Origin: Clavelina lepadiformis
Taxonomy: Eukaryota; Chordata; Ascidiacea; Aplousobranchia; Clavelinidae
Length of the DNA stretch: 64,000 nt
Direction of reading: 5' to 3'
Assembly: GCF_947623445.1 (NCBI RefSeq)
Contig: NC_135244.1
Location: 22,258,860-22,322,859, forward strand
Shown piece by piece: positions 12,301 through 24,088 of this stretch (position 1 is its first letter; every line of letters starts with the position of its first letter). The notes under the pieces were generated by a model, which made no database searches, was not told where the DNA came from, and worked only from the letters and a program-made list of their open reading frames with translations. A program made the position numbers and the translations under genes.

Positions 12301-15300
12301 TCAATTTTCGAGCTCTCATCCCCATTGGAAGGGCCCTCAGGGAATCCAACATCTTTCACCAAATCGAGCAAAGACTGGTTGTTTAAACCATGCAGGAAGC
12401 GGTTGATGCTCAGATCGAGGCTACTCGAGTCAATGGTTGATGGGTTTCTCATCCCTACACCACAACGATCATCACGTGCGACCACATCAGCAGTCTCCAA
12501 GCTGGCGTTCCTCTCGTTATTGAAGAGTTGGGAAATGTCCAGGAGGGAGTGGCCCTCTTCCAGACTGATCCGGCGATTACCAGGAGAGCTTGTGGAATCG
12601 GGGAGGACACCAGATTCCTTGATTGCCTGGCTGACAAGATCCACAGTATGAGAGACTTCACCATGCTGACTGGAGGTTGGAGGAGCTTTGTTGTACAAAT
12701 ACTCTTGCTCCCGATGAAGTGAACATGTTACAAAAGTGCTTGAGAGAAGTTGTGGTGAAGAGGAAACGTGCTGAGCATGGTAGACGTGATGAGCAGATGA
12801 TAAGGAAGATGCCGCTATCTAAAATGTAAGCAAAAAGAAAATAAAAAAACCTGATAATTTAAAAAAGGGAAGCATATGCATGTCGAAGCCAAATTCTATT
12901 AGAAAACCCAATGCAACAAAACCATAAAAACAAGAATGCTTTTTCGAGGTGATAATCAACTTTTCAAAGTTATTATTTCCTTGTTCTGTAAAAAAGGAAA
13001 ATACATAAACAAGAAGGGCACCTGGTTAGAAGGACTCGAGAGCGTCAAATCTTCCTTCAAGAGAAGATGATGAGGGAATTGAACTGTCTTCGGCTTTGGA
13101 CAAAGTTTTCTTTGCTTCTTCCTTGGCGGTAGACCCTCCTTAACAGCCACTGTTAAAACGAAAAAACTTTCAAGAACAAGCTTATCGCAATAGACATCAT
13201 ATAACAAAAATATCATGCAATCTTGCAAGCGTACATCAACATAGAGCATGCACGTACAATTTTCAGGCAATCGACTTCACTTTGGCATTAATAACAGCTA
13301 GCTGGTAGAAATGAACCTACCCTTGACTGCACCCTGTGGTACAATCAACTTCTTATAACCGCACCGAGCCATAAAAGGCCTTGACAGGTTGACAGCAGGT
13401 CGTGGAACTATGTACGGGACGATCAACTTGAATTGGACCAGCGCCACCGGCCAGGTTTGACGAGGTTGAGTGCGAGACACCTTCAGTGTTTTTCTCTTGC
13501 GCTTTACCGTTTGAAAGTCATAGAGAAAGATCTGCAAAAGGACAGGAAAGCAATACTTATGACCAACTTCTAGCCTAATAAAACAAAAAACAAGGAATTT
13601 TCATTTGCTAACAGACAAAGTGAACGAAACGTAAACTCTGGTTGATTGCATCTGAAGTATTTAAGTACTGCAGTATTCAGATCAGCGCCCCATAATTTGC
13701 CCCCTTTCGTATCTTTATAATGAACTGAAAATGGAAAGACAAAATTATTTGAAATCCACTTGCCTCAGAAAAATGCATTTGATGATGCAACGCGAAGTGC
13801 TTTAGTTCAGTGTTCGAGTCCAATTCAATTTGGAATGAGTCATACTCTGGGTCAGGGGGCTCCAGGGGCGGAGGGTAATCTCCTACACTGCAAAATTTCA
13901 CCTTTGACCTTCCGGGTATAACCTAGGGAAAGAGTAATTTCTGGCCGATGTTTAAGAAATGCTGTTTAAATACTACAAAGCACAATAATTGCATGATTTT
14001 CACCCTTGATTATTATTATCAATGATCTCAATATTACTTAATTAATGATTATAGAATAAATAATTATTAAAAATGAACGATTATTAATTAATTAATTATC
14101 ATAGATAACTCAAACATCTAAAAACATTTAACCAGCCTCGACTTTATATCAAATTTCAACCAACCTTGTACACTGCGATTCGTGGAGATCGAAGGTGATT
14201 CGCTTCGGCAAATCTCAGAAGAACATCAACGTATCTGAATACAGTGACTCCTTCGTAGTAGCGGCCAAGATTCTCAGATGGACTGTGGGTAAAAAATGTG
14301 TATGAGCATGAGCGATACGTAAAATATAAAATTGACAATGGCCCAGAAAGAGACTAGAGCCGACCTTTTTGAAGATGTGTCAAACAATATATCCTTCCAG
14401 CGCATTTTATACATATCATTAAAATTTTCACAATCAATTGACATCAATTCACACAACAATACAAAAGAATTAAAAAACTAAACAATGATACTAAACAAAG
14501 CCAATAGCCAGTGCTTTGTGGTATGTCTTCAAGTCAGATCTCATATAAAGAAAGAGCACACTGTATATTCATACAGAGGTATATATGGGTCGGAACATAC
14601 TCACATTAGGAACATCGGCAAACTCACGTATAATCTTTGAAAACTATGTTTGGTAGAACGCATACAAAATAATAGATTCTTTAAAAATCTTTCACCTCCA
14701 AGGAAATTGTGACAATTTTGTTAAATAATCAGCCGACAACAGTTCGAAGCCAAATCGATGCTTTTGACTGGAAGCATACATCAGAAAGTAGCAAGTCTCC
14801 ATCGTGCTGTGTCCCTTGAAAGAGAAACTTGACACATTTAAGCAATTTTACAACTAACACTTCCAATCAAGATCAATGTGCATTATGCACAGATATTTAA
14901 CAGATACTGTGAGTGTAATACACGCTTAATTGAAGCTGAACACGGTTAGAAATGAGAATACTGTAAATACATCAAAGGCAACATGGTTTAGATATATAAA
15001 GTACCTTCTGTGTGAAGGTTCAGTTTGATAGTTTATGTGAGTGTGTATGGATAAGTACACTCTACCACCAATACAACTTATGGCCGTAATTACTTCAACT
15101 GATTACTATAACAATTTGAAGTGAAAAGCAAGTGCTAAAAAGATTGCCTTTAAATCAAAGAAAAGTTTTCAGTAGAGAAGCCGGACAAAAAAGAACCAAC
15201 TTTGCAATAATATTTAGTGGTTAACCAATTATTGCCAAAATGTATCACAAAAAAACACAAATTTAGTGCTAACTATCCATACATGGTGGCAATTATGATA

Positions 15301-16464
15301 TTAACATGTGACATCTATGAGCATGTCACTAATGCTTGGATCAAGTACTAACAAACGCTTTCATGAGAGGGACAAAAAAAAGGTATAAAATTATTGTTCA
15401 CTTGTGCATAACAGATGTATTTTCAACTACATCAGCTTAGTCCATTTTTGTCGAGGAAGGTGAGTCGATGGTATGGTAATGGACATTTGGATACAAATGC
15501 TTTACTAGCACCTATGTTGTTACTTGTGAGCAATGTTCCCTCTAATTTTTCACGAGTCTGAGCAAACACACTAACTCCCTGAGCGGTCCCTTGGACAATC
15601 GTGAGCAACATCAGACGAGCCACGTGCGCACTGTGGCCATTATTATGCGTTTATTTTATTTTCAATTCAGGTTGGGTTTTTTTCTTGTGCGCAGCACAGA
15701 TTTTCTGTGCGCGGAGACCGTGTCAGCAGCGCGCATTTGCGCACGCGCGCAGCTTAGAGGGAACATTGCTTGTGAGTTGTGATATTTCTATGCTGGAAGA
15801 AAACCTCAACTGCAGTCCGCAACTAATCCTTGTCTGTGGAGTCCCATTGCATCTAAAACATGTTCGAAAGCCTACACTTACTACCATGCCATGATTCAAA
15901 CGCCAGCTATCAAGCATTTTGGTTTCACGTGAGGAGATTTAACCAATTCAAACATGAAAAATACGGACAGACGGATTTATTAAGCAATTTTATTCTATTG
16001 AAAACCCCTTTCTACAGGATATTTCCTGATGTTCAACTATTCTTTGACGCCAACTTGTTTTTGCACTTGTTCTCCATTTTAACTTAGGAAATTTGCCACC
16101 ATATGAATTTAAATAAATGTTATAAAAATGGCCAATATGATTTTAAAAAATATAAATGATTAGATATCATATAGATGATTGGTATGCTGTTGTATTTCTA
16201 TTAATTATGACTTCAATTTTGAAAACTGACCTCATTAAATAGTTCTTGTTTCTTCTGGTTAAAATCAAAACTGTCTTTGCAGCAAAAACTCTGGATATTA
16301 CAAATCTTCCACTTTTCTTCGAAAACATAATCGGTGTCAAGAAACGACGACTTAAGGCATCTGACCAAGTCGGCCATTTCAGTCTCTTGACTGTCTTCAT
16401 CGCTTGATGAACCATCATCCATCATCCTTTCCATTTTATCTTCAGTCAGTAATTCAGATTCAAT
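9318..16464 (-). CDS. TASOR: TASOR/TEX15-type DUF3715 protein (5' end not fixed)
   Basis: Exons in transcript order: 16464-16231, 14814-14696, 14282-14165, 13922-13764, 13531-13321, 13149-13022 and 12818-9318. Phases agree throughout and give about 1490 residues; more N-terminal sequence is expected. The first five exons form a DUF3715 (pseudo-PARP) module. It contains an FNQKKQELFNE segment, then GRYYEGVTVFRYVDVLLR (the strand where this family reads G-V-Y-L-x-R-Y-x-D-x-L), then VYKV, PDPEYDSF, IFLYDF and WPVALVQFKLIVPYI. The last exon (3.5 kb) encodes a Ser/Asp/Asn-rich, apparently disordered region ending in an Arg/Ser/His-rich tail. Family members are TASOR (the HUSH complex scaffold), TASOR2 and TEX15 (germline piRNA-directed silencing); I cannot separate these by eye. 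The intron after 13764 uses a GC donor (CTGAG|GCAAGT). Two intron-resident features are listed separately. A nuclear silencing role is inference from the family. Confidence 0.6.
15531..15768. mobile_element. Non-autonomous hAT-type MITE with perfect 8-bp target duplication
   Basis: A 238-bp element in the first resolved intron of the TASOR-like gene. The ends are inverted repeats of 15 bases (CAATGTTCCCTCTAA at the left, its complement at 15754-15768). The flanks carry an identical 8-bp direct repeat, CTTGTGAG, at 15523-15530 and 15769-15776. Eight-base duplications and short TIRs are the hallmark of hAT transposition. The interior is non-coding and CpG-rich on the right (GCGCGCATTTGCGCACGCGCGC). 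The perfect duplication suggests a fairly recent insertion. Confidence 0.9.
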
Positions 16465-19382
16465 CTAAACAACCTGGACATAGCTTTTCTTTCATTATAC
16501 TATTCTTTTCTGGAATTATATGCTACTACGTGAAACTTTTAAACATTATTTTGTAATAATATAATATATTGTAAGTCTGATGAAGTATCTTGAAACAATG
16601 CATGAGCTCTAATTCGAGTTCATCTTGTTCAATTTAATTTGCTTCTTCCCAAAAATAAAACAAAGCAGTATAGTCTGTATGTTGTCCATAATACAACAGT
16701 ATAAGTAAGCATGTACGTATATATTTGAGAAAAGGCAAAGTATATAATATAAAATAAATTACAGAACTGAGTGAAGGCTTGAAATCAACAATTCAAACTT
16801 AGCCTGTTGAATGGAGAATGTAACATTGTTAAGTGATGGGTGCATTTTTGGTTTTGTTTTTGTCGTTGGTAATTTTTATCCATTTATACCCGTTGAGGAT
16901 TGAAGATTAACCATTATGCTTAATTATAAACCTTTATTGGGTAATTAACTTAAATCACAATAACTCTTCACAATTGATGTGGTTACAATATAGTGGAACT
17001 GCTGCAATCTTTAGCTTGTCTCTATTGCATTTAAGACGAATGGTGGAGTTGTAGTCATAACTTGTAGTTGAACAGGTTGAACAAACCGCCAAGTCATGAA
17101 GTAGCAGCACGTAGTTGGTTTTTATTTCTGGTCTATCGATTATATGAGTCTCCAAGCTTGTGCACACTTTTCACAATCAGAACGTTCTATTGTTTGTGCT
17201 GAATTGTTTTTGTCTGATTACAGACATTTTCTTACCAGTCAATTCAGTTTATATTGTTTGCAGTTTGACTGCCTAAGTAAGTGCAACTGCTTACACGAGC
17301 AGTTAGGCGTTGAATCCTATACAACTGTCGCTAGTTGCTGTGTAATTGTCGCGGCATCAATAAGCACAATTGTTCAGTTCGAATTGTCTTGATTACATTG
17401 ATTCTTCATCGGTTAAAAACAACGTTGAGTCGAGACAACCAAAATATTAAAGTGTTCTAGACTGGGTCATTTTTGAATAATAATGAAAAATTCTGGGCAC
17501 TAGCCTAGCTAATAGGGGTTTAGCTAGACTAGTGCTTTTTTAACAGCTTTTTTCTTGGTTAGAATTTACATGTCACAGCAAAATAAACACACAAGTGAGC
17601 ACACAAGCTGTTGAAAACGTTCAACAGGAAATTGTTTGCAGGTCACTGAAGGATTACGACACGTGTTCTGAGAAAATCTTGTCTTGCGAGTAATACAAAC
17701 ATAGTTGTAAAAGCCACATAATTTTACTTGATATTTCTTTCACTGTTGATTTGCAATTGTTCACACCTCTACATGATATGCATTGCTTTACAAGCAGTTG
17801 GAGGCAAGAGGCAGAGTTGAAACAACTTCATACCACATTCATGCAACCTAAAATGATATTATTTTGCAAAGATAAGCAACTGAAATGAACCACAGGTTGG
17901 GTGTGTGTTTTATTTTATTTTTCGCCATTGACTGTGGAAAGCGAAAAAAGGTGCTAACCTAGTTATCGCAAAACAACATGAAAATATGCTCATTACGTTT
18001 TTTTAAAAGATTGCAGCAAAACCTACTAACAAATTTTTTCGGGCATTTGATTAATTTAATCAACATTGCATGAAACACAAATTGTCAGTCTCAATGAACA
18101 TCGCATTTTTGTTAAGTTTGAGGAAAATAGCTACCGGTAACCAGTACGACAGATTCTGAAATTCACTTGTAAGAACTGGCACATGCTGGTGGGAAACGTA
18201 AAAGGAAAATCCCCTGAGAACCCGGCCGAAAATTGGTAGTAGCGCAAAAAGGCTTAAAAAATCAGAAAAATAAACCAAGGCAGACTTTCTCCAACAACAT
18301 TTTGGGTGTCGTGCAGAAGCAAATGACCTCACAGTTTTCGTCGTTTGCTTCTACTGCACAAATGCATCCTGCGGTTGTCCACTTCTACACCAGAATCAAC
18401 CTTTTCTTGTGAACAGGAACTTGCCACCGAGCTGCATTGAAATGCAGACGCAGCAGGGCGCTGTTTCCGCTTGATTGCTCAACCATGAGTTGCACACAAA
18501 CGGGTATTCCCTTATAAAAGTAACCGAAATTATTTGGAGGTCATTTAAACTTTTACAGTTAAAACAACACCAATTGCACAAACGGATGAATATAAGACTT
18601 ATTCTGCAGTATTAAAACCAAAACTAACTCTTTAACTAATACTTACACTTTTACATCATAATTTTAGGAAACTGTAATACCACTTAATTCAAATCACGCC
18701 AGAATAATTGTAAGTGAGCTGTCAAGGATAAAGAATTACTAGAAACTTGGTAGACTAACTTAACTTAATTTCAAGTGAAGATTGATTGATAACTTTGATT
18801 TATGTTATATATAAAGCATTTTATATCGAAGCAAAAGCGTAATTTAATGTGAAAAAAACAAAATATGTATTTTATGCGACTTTAAACCACGACTGATATC
18901 CCAATACAAAAATGTTTTAATACAAAAGACAACAAGTATTTTTTCAGGTAAATATACACGGTGCCCTGACGCTTTACTTATAACAATCAGGATGGAAAAA
19001 GCAGTATGGAAGACTTCCCTTCTTTCAGATTTGAGAGAATGTGGAAGTGTAACGGGTAATACAATCTATCACGAAGAATTTACAGAATTAAATTAATTAA
19101 TTAATTAAATTAAGCACAGTCACATGCCTTGATCAAGTTATTCAAGAAACAGCGCAAAACAGTGATTAAAATAATTGGGGTACAAATGATTAAAATACAA
19201 CTGGAGGTAAAAAAAAGCTAGTGATTTTACTTCGGCGATTTGAGATGTGCGAAAACCAAAGCATATAACTGTTGATGCATGTATTTTGAAACAAACTGAT
19301 GAAACCATCTGGCTGGACATGAGTGATGTAGATTACCATATTCTACTCCTTCTCACAACCGACCTGTGTAAAAGATTCTTAC
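16465..19382. other. Probable long intron or upstream region of the TASOR-like gene
   Basis: About 2.9 kb without a convincing exon. The acceptor at 16465 (GGTTGTTTAG) shows that the TASOR-like transcript continues upstream. AT-rich simple sequence is scattered through it (for example the TTAATTAA-rich block near 19083-19110). Open frames at 17144-17392 (+) and 18060-18332 (-) have no splice or domain support. Confidence 0.5.
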
Positions 19383-19503
19383 CAGGTACTCTCCACAGTC
19401 CACCTGAACGGAACTTTGTTCTCTTGGATGGAGTTTATTGTGGTGGGGTTTTTCTTCTTCCTTCCAGACGGTTCCACCTTGACGATGAATCAACGCGTGT
19501 GTC
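19383..19503 (-). CDS. Possible upstream exon of the TASOR-like gene
   Basis: A 121-bp segment bounded by TTTAGCAG and a consensus donor (CTG|GTAAGA). One frame stays open right through and exits in phase 0, which matches the phase-0 entry of the exon at 16464. The encoded sequence is polar and basic, with no ATG, so if real it needs yet another 5' exon. No similarity was recognised. A non-coding 5' exon or chance frame is equally possible. Confidence 0.35.
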
Positions 19504-20456
19504 CTGCTAAACTATCAGCTTAACTTTTGTTTTATATAAATGTGTTTAAATTGTGTTTTTTGTAATTTGTATTTGGTGGCACATGCGCGTAACCTTGCGG
19601 GGAAAAAGAATTTTCTTGTAGGTCGATACAAAAGCATAGAGCATGAAGTGACGTACTGCCGCTACATGGCGGTCAGGAAACTACAGCCTACATCAGAAGA
19701 TGGCCCGCAAGGAAAGGGCTCTCAACCATATTTAATGTGACAGTTTTTTTTAGATGCTCGCGACCCAACCTTTTGCTGTACCACATGACAATTTAATGGA
19801 CTATAATTATATTAACATTCGTTCTTCAAACACCCAGAAAATGTACGTTAGCAATAAATCACGCGAAATTGTAATACCATAATAGGCTATATACTATAAT
19901 ATGCTGCAAATAAAGCATCGAACGCTAATGGTACATAATTACGATAAATTCGTTCTACAGACTATTCATCAAGAAACGTATTATGACACAACAAACTCTA
20001 CTTTGAAAACGAGTCACGAATTGTTTAACAACGGTTATGCCTACGTAGTTGGTTTATTACTAAGAAACGTTTATGTACAGTTTCAAGCACGCTACATCAA
20101 AAGCAAAACCACATGATTCTTTTGCAAACTAGACCCCAGCTACTCAAATGGTGTCGTCATCTGGTTGTGCCCTTATATACTAGACCCGATTAAGCGACTC
20201 ATAGGTCGTAGGTTGAGAACCTATGCCGTAATAAAGTGATGTAACCATACATATGACCAAGTTTACTATAGAAGACATTAGTGGTTAGTAAACATACATT
20301 TTGATGAAATTGTTCAGGCCATTTTGTACCGTACTTGTTCGAATGATTATGTTATTCATATGTTGTTAATGTAAAACAGTCCTCGCCTGGGCTTCGGTTT
20401 CTAGTGCAGCCAATTACGTTTGTTTGCATAGGACTGGGCGTTCAAAGTGTTTACAA

Positions 20457-21573
20457 CAGTGTTTCTCAACCCCGAGTCCACCGACTCTATTGAATCCGCG
20501 TAAGACTTTTGTGGGTCCGCAAGCCCATTAATTTGCCGTATATAATTAGGAATAGGTCATAATTTTCGCGACGGCTTTTCGCCTCAAAAAGTAGGGGTAG
20601 CAAGAGATACTTTTTTCTCTTTTTAAAAAGAGTTCCCAAGTGTCAGCGCCTTTTTTCTTTCTTTCCTTCTCCCGCAATGCGATTTCGCCTGCGCACGTCA
20701 CACCAGGTTATGCTCCACAAATATCTGTGCATAGTAAGCCAGATTAGGCATTGTTGGTGGCGAATAGTTAAAATATTTAAAAACTTAATGTAGTATCTAG
20801 TCATGGCAAAACGAAAGCAGGTGTTTGCATATAATGATGATTAATTGACGCTTCCATTTACTTCGGTCGAGGTAAATGGTGAAGTTAGGCCAAAGTGTGT
20901 GTTGTGCTTAAAAGTCTTAGCACACAGCTCTTTGAAGGAAGCAAAACTTCATCGACAACTAGAAGCAAACCATGAAAAATTCGTCAACAAACCTCTTGTT
21001 GTGTTTAAAGAAAAAGAATATCAGGTAAAGAGAAGTCGCTTTGATCACCCAACCGCTTGGGGAAGATTAGTTTACTCTCACAACAAAGCAGTACGCGTTT
21101 CTTTCTCTGCTGCTTGGATAATAATTGCTCGAGAAATCGACAAGCGCTTACGCCCAGAGGCAGACGAGAATGCATGCAAATGCAAATCAAGCGTAAAACA
21201 ACATAACATATACTTGTGTGAGGCTGGATTTTCAACATTGGCTATGGTTAAAACCAAGTACAGTACCGGAATGAACTTTAACCAGCAGACGATATCAGAT
21301 GTGCGTTGACGACTATAATTCCTGATTCCGACAAACTTGTGAAACAAGTTCAGGGACAAGGTTCTCACTGAGACAGGTTGAGCAAAGGTCGTAATTTTCA
21401 AGGTTCTCATTGAGATTTACATTGCAAATGTGCCCAATGAAAAAACCGCTTCTGCTTTTTTATCTTACTGTTTAAGTGTTGTACTAACTTTTTTTTTATT
21501 CCTATTACCTGAGTCCACGAATACTTATGCTAATGGAAAATAGTCCATGGGCTAAAAAGGTTGAGAAACACTG
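20457..21573 (+). mobile_element. Decayed hAT transposon, internally deleted (ZBED/Buster-like)
   Basis: A 1117-bp element between the TASOR-like gene and MMAA. It has perfect 15-bp terminal inverted repeats (CAGTGTTTCTCAACC at 20457 and its complement ending at 21573) and an 8-bp target duplication matching 7 of 8 (GTTTACAA at 20449-20456, GTTTAGAA at 21574-21581). It encodes remnants of a BED-zinc-finger hAT transposase, described separately. One diverged duplication position and a dead coding frame indicate an old copy. Confidence 0.92.
20803..21309 (+). pseudogene. hAT transposase remnant: BED-finger N-terminus joined to C-terminal fragment
   Basis: From ATG at 20803 the frame reads MAKRKQVFAYNDD, meets a TAA at 20842, and continues open to 21309. 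The segment after the stop (FTSVEVNGEVRPKCVLCLKV, then LHRQLEANHEKF) is the C-x2-C and H/H zinc-ligand region of the BED finger typical of ZBED5/ZBED9-type hAT transposases. The last part (EAGFSTLAMVKTKYSTGMNF) resembles the C-terminal dimerisation end (the family pattern is E-x-x-F-S-x-L-x-x-I-K-x-x-Y-R-x-R). The whole catalytic core (D, D, E and the insertion domain) is missing, so the copy is an internal-deletion derivative and cannot encode a transposase. A dead relic rather than a domesticated gene is the simplest reading. Confidence 0.85.
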
Positions 21574-22100
21574 GTTTAGAATCTGACAGTAACAGTGTCA
21601 CTGTGTCAGTATTGTTGACTCCTTTAACTTTGTGAAGTAACAAGAGAACTAGAGTCCTTTCGTTGCTCTGTTACTTTTAACAATCTACCAAATACTTTTA
21701 ATAGGCCTGCCTAATTTGTATGTTTATCCTAGATATGCATTTTCCATCTATAGAACTGCAGTGCAACCCCAACTGAATAATATGGCAGTTTTCGACGAGA
21801 CGCTGGTGGGATGTTGTGCACCAGACTCAATTCTTTGTTTATTTGTTATAAATTGGCGTTTAAACAATCTGCTTTTTTGTTTTATATAAATCAGTGTGAC
21901 GATTAAAAAACTTGGTGAATCTCGTGTGTGCAGCTACCATACTTTCCACTATGGTGTGCAACGTTTAGGCATATGCTATTAGGCATCTGATAATGACTTT
22001 TATTGTTTACAGATATAAGGTTTTAGAGTCAAATAGCTTCTAACAAGCCTTTGGCTACTCTTGTTTCTGCAGTGGTTGTACACCATAGTAATGATTGGTG
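21574..22100. other. Upstream region of MMAA
   Basis: About 530 bases between the hAT element and the MMAA start codon. No exon or recognisable core promoter element stands out. A TATA-like ATATAA motif at about 22012 is weak evidence. If the TASOR-like transcript starts near or beyond 19.5 kb, the two genes are head-to-head and the hAT element sits in the shared upstream region. Confidence 0.4.
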
Positions 22101-23366
22101 ATGTTATTGAAAATCAGTAATTTACAAAAAACTCTCTTCCTGCGCAAGCTGAGAAAAGTTTTTCAGCATAAAACTGTAAAATTTTCTTGTGCAAGTAGTC
22201 ATGGTGACTATAAATTTAAAGATACACCAAAGGTATCTTATGAGGGTCTTTATGTACAGGACCTTCAAAACTTAACTGAACACTTTGATGAATCCTCTTT
22301 TGAATACAGAACAGTTCAAAGGTTATATCAAGGCTTATGCTCAAGTGACCGGGCTTCACTTGCCGAGTCCATTACTCTCGTTGAGTCAGGTAACTCTACA
22401 AAAAAACATATGGGTCAAACTCTACTCCAATCTGTGATGTCACAAATGAAATCTTCCCCCAGAGAATCAAATTTAACCAAATTTTTTGAAGAAAATGTAA
22501 CAGAGAAGAAAGACACGCGGACGGAGCTGCGCACCATGCGTATCGGGATCACCGGTCCCCCTGGTGCCGGAAAATCAACATTTATAGAAAATTTTGGGAT
22601 TTATTTAACAAAGAAACTGGGACTGAAAGTTGCCGTTTTAGCAGTTGATCCATCGTCAAATCGAACTGGTGGGTCGCTTTTGGGGGACAAAACAAGAATG
22701 TCTCAATTGTCTGTGGAGCCTATGGCATATGTGAGACCATCTCCTTCCCAGGGAGAACTAGGTGGAGTCGCCCGTAACACGATGGAGGCATTGTTGCTTT
22801 GCGAAGGTGCTGGTTATGATGTCATGATTATTGAAACAGTCGGTGTCGGACAAAGTGAAGTTGCCGTGGCGGATATGACTGACATGTTTGTGCTCTTGAT
22901 ACCACCTGCTGGTGGGGATGAGCTGCAAGGTCTCAAACGCGGCATCATCGAGAATTGTGATTTTGTTTTGGTCAATAAAGCAGACGGAGATCTTCTTCCA
23001 GCAGCTAGAAAAATTCAAACGGAATACACGAGCGCTTTAAAATTTATCCCACGGAAACATGAAGAATGGAGGACAAGGGTGAGAAGAGTGTCCTCTTTAA
23101 ACGGGGATGGAATCGACGATTTGTGGCTTTTAATGATTGACTTTTATTCCGCACTGTTGGCATCCGGGAAGTTTGAATCGATGAGAATGCAGCAACGGAA
23201 AATTTGGATGTGGCATCATATTCACAGTGACATCTTACAAAGATTTAAAAAAAATTTGTCCGTTACAGAAAAATTACATTCACTTACAAAGCTTGTCGAA
23301 AATGGAGATGTTACGCCCGGTGTTGCATCTGACATACTTTTAGATAATTTTTTTAATAAAAATTGA
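22101..23366 (+). CDS. MMAA: MMAA, mitochondrial GTPase for methylmalonyl-CoA mutase (G3E/MeaB family)
   Basis: A single uninterrupted frame of 421 residues, close to the family norm. ATG 22101 is the first ATG after the upstream stop, and the Lys/Arg/Leu-rich N-terminus that follows (KLRKVFQHK) suits a mitochondrial presequence. The G-domain carries the P-loop GPPGAGKST from residue 152, the DPSS...GGSLLGDKTRM segment, ETVGVGQSE from residue 245 and the guanine-specificity motif NKAD at 292-295. A C-terminal helical extension follows (WMWHHIHSDILQRFKKNL). MMAA gates loading and protection of adenosylcobalamin on methylmalonyl-CoA mutase in the mitochondrial matrix. All key motifs are intact, so it is probably functional. 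Vertebrate MMAA is multi-exon; here coding introns are absent, while the neighbours carry up to 27 exons. Confidence 0.96.
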   Translation: MLLKISNLQKTLFLRKLRKVFQHKTVKFSCASSHGDYKFKDTPKVSYEGLYVQDLQNLTEHFDESSFEYRTVQRLYQGLCSSDRASLAESITLVESGNSTKKHMGQTLLQSVMSQMKSSPRESNLTKFFEENVTEKKDTRTELRTMRIGITGPPGAGKSTFIENFGIYLTKKLGLKVAVLAVDPSSNRTGGSLLGDKTRMSQLSVEPMAYVRPSPSQGELGGVARNTMEALLLCEGAGYDVMIIETVGVGQSEVAVADMTDMFVLLIPPAGGDELQGLKRGIIENCDFVLVNKADGDLLPAARKIQTEYTSALKFIPRKHEEWRTRVRRVSSLNGDGIDDLWLLMIDFYSALLASGKFESMRMQQRKIWMWHHIHSDILQRFKKNLSVTEKLHSLTKLVENGDVTPGVASDILLDNFFNKN

Positions 23367-24088
23367 GTTAAGTTGTTATTTATTAATTAAATACAGTATA
23401 TAAATGTTCTTCTACTCACGCGAGTTTTGCTGAAACAAGGTGTCTATGCTGTATTATAAAATAGACCAGTTATTTATTTTTGTGAAGTTCTTATGATGTT
23501 ATTATATATATGCTCAATATAGTGCAATTATTTTTAACAATTTCAGTTTCAAATCTATATTTTTCCATTTCCCTGACTATTGGTACTTCATTATTTTGAA
23601 CCGTTGAAGTGATAACATGAAGAGCCAGTGTTCACTTGAGAGTGAAGTAAGACAGTAGCATTGTGTTACCACGGTTATTGTATTTGCTTGGTGGGGAGTG
23701 CTTTCTTGTTGTGTGGAGATTAGGCCTATTCTCCCGTTGTCATAGTTGAGGGATTTTGGAATAAAAGAACACACTAAATTATCTTATAACTCTAAGCTAT
23801 GAACATACACACTGAAGAGAATGTTTTTTTCAATGCTTTAGATACTGAATATTTTGAAAGTCATATTCATTAACTGAGCATTTATTTTTAAACATGTTTC
23901 TATAATTGCATTTCAGTACCTTCTTTTAATAATTATTTATATACTGAACACCTGATATAGGTCAATTAATTTATGTTTGCTTTAGAATCAAGTTTCCTTA
24001 CACACAGTTTGTTTTGCACCCACACCCTCTATTTGAATGAGGACAATGATTAATGAATATTTGAAGTAGTTGGTTGATATTGTCAACG
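23367..24088. other. MMAA 3' region and TRPA upstream region
   Basis: An AT-rich spacer of about 720 bases. AATAAA-like motifs overlap the end of MMAA (TTTAATAAAAA at about 23350). No exon was recognised. Both flanking genes are on the plus strand. Confidence 0.5.

Noticed and set aside
14593..14610. Possible 18-base micro-exon in the TASOR-like gene
   Set aside because: The flanking exons join in phase without it and the acceptor is weak.
17144..17392. 82-codon ATG frame, plus strand
   Set aside because: Antisense to the probable TASOR-like intron, with no motif or splice evidence.
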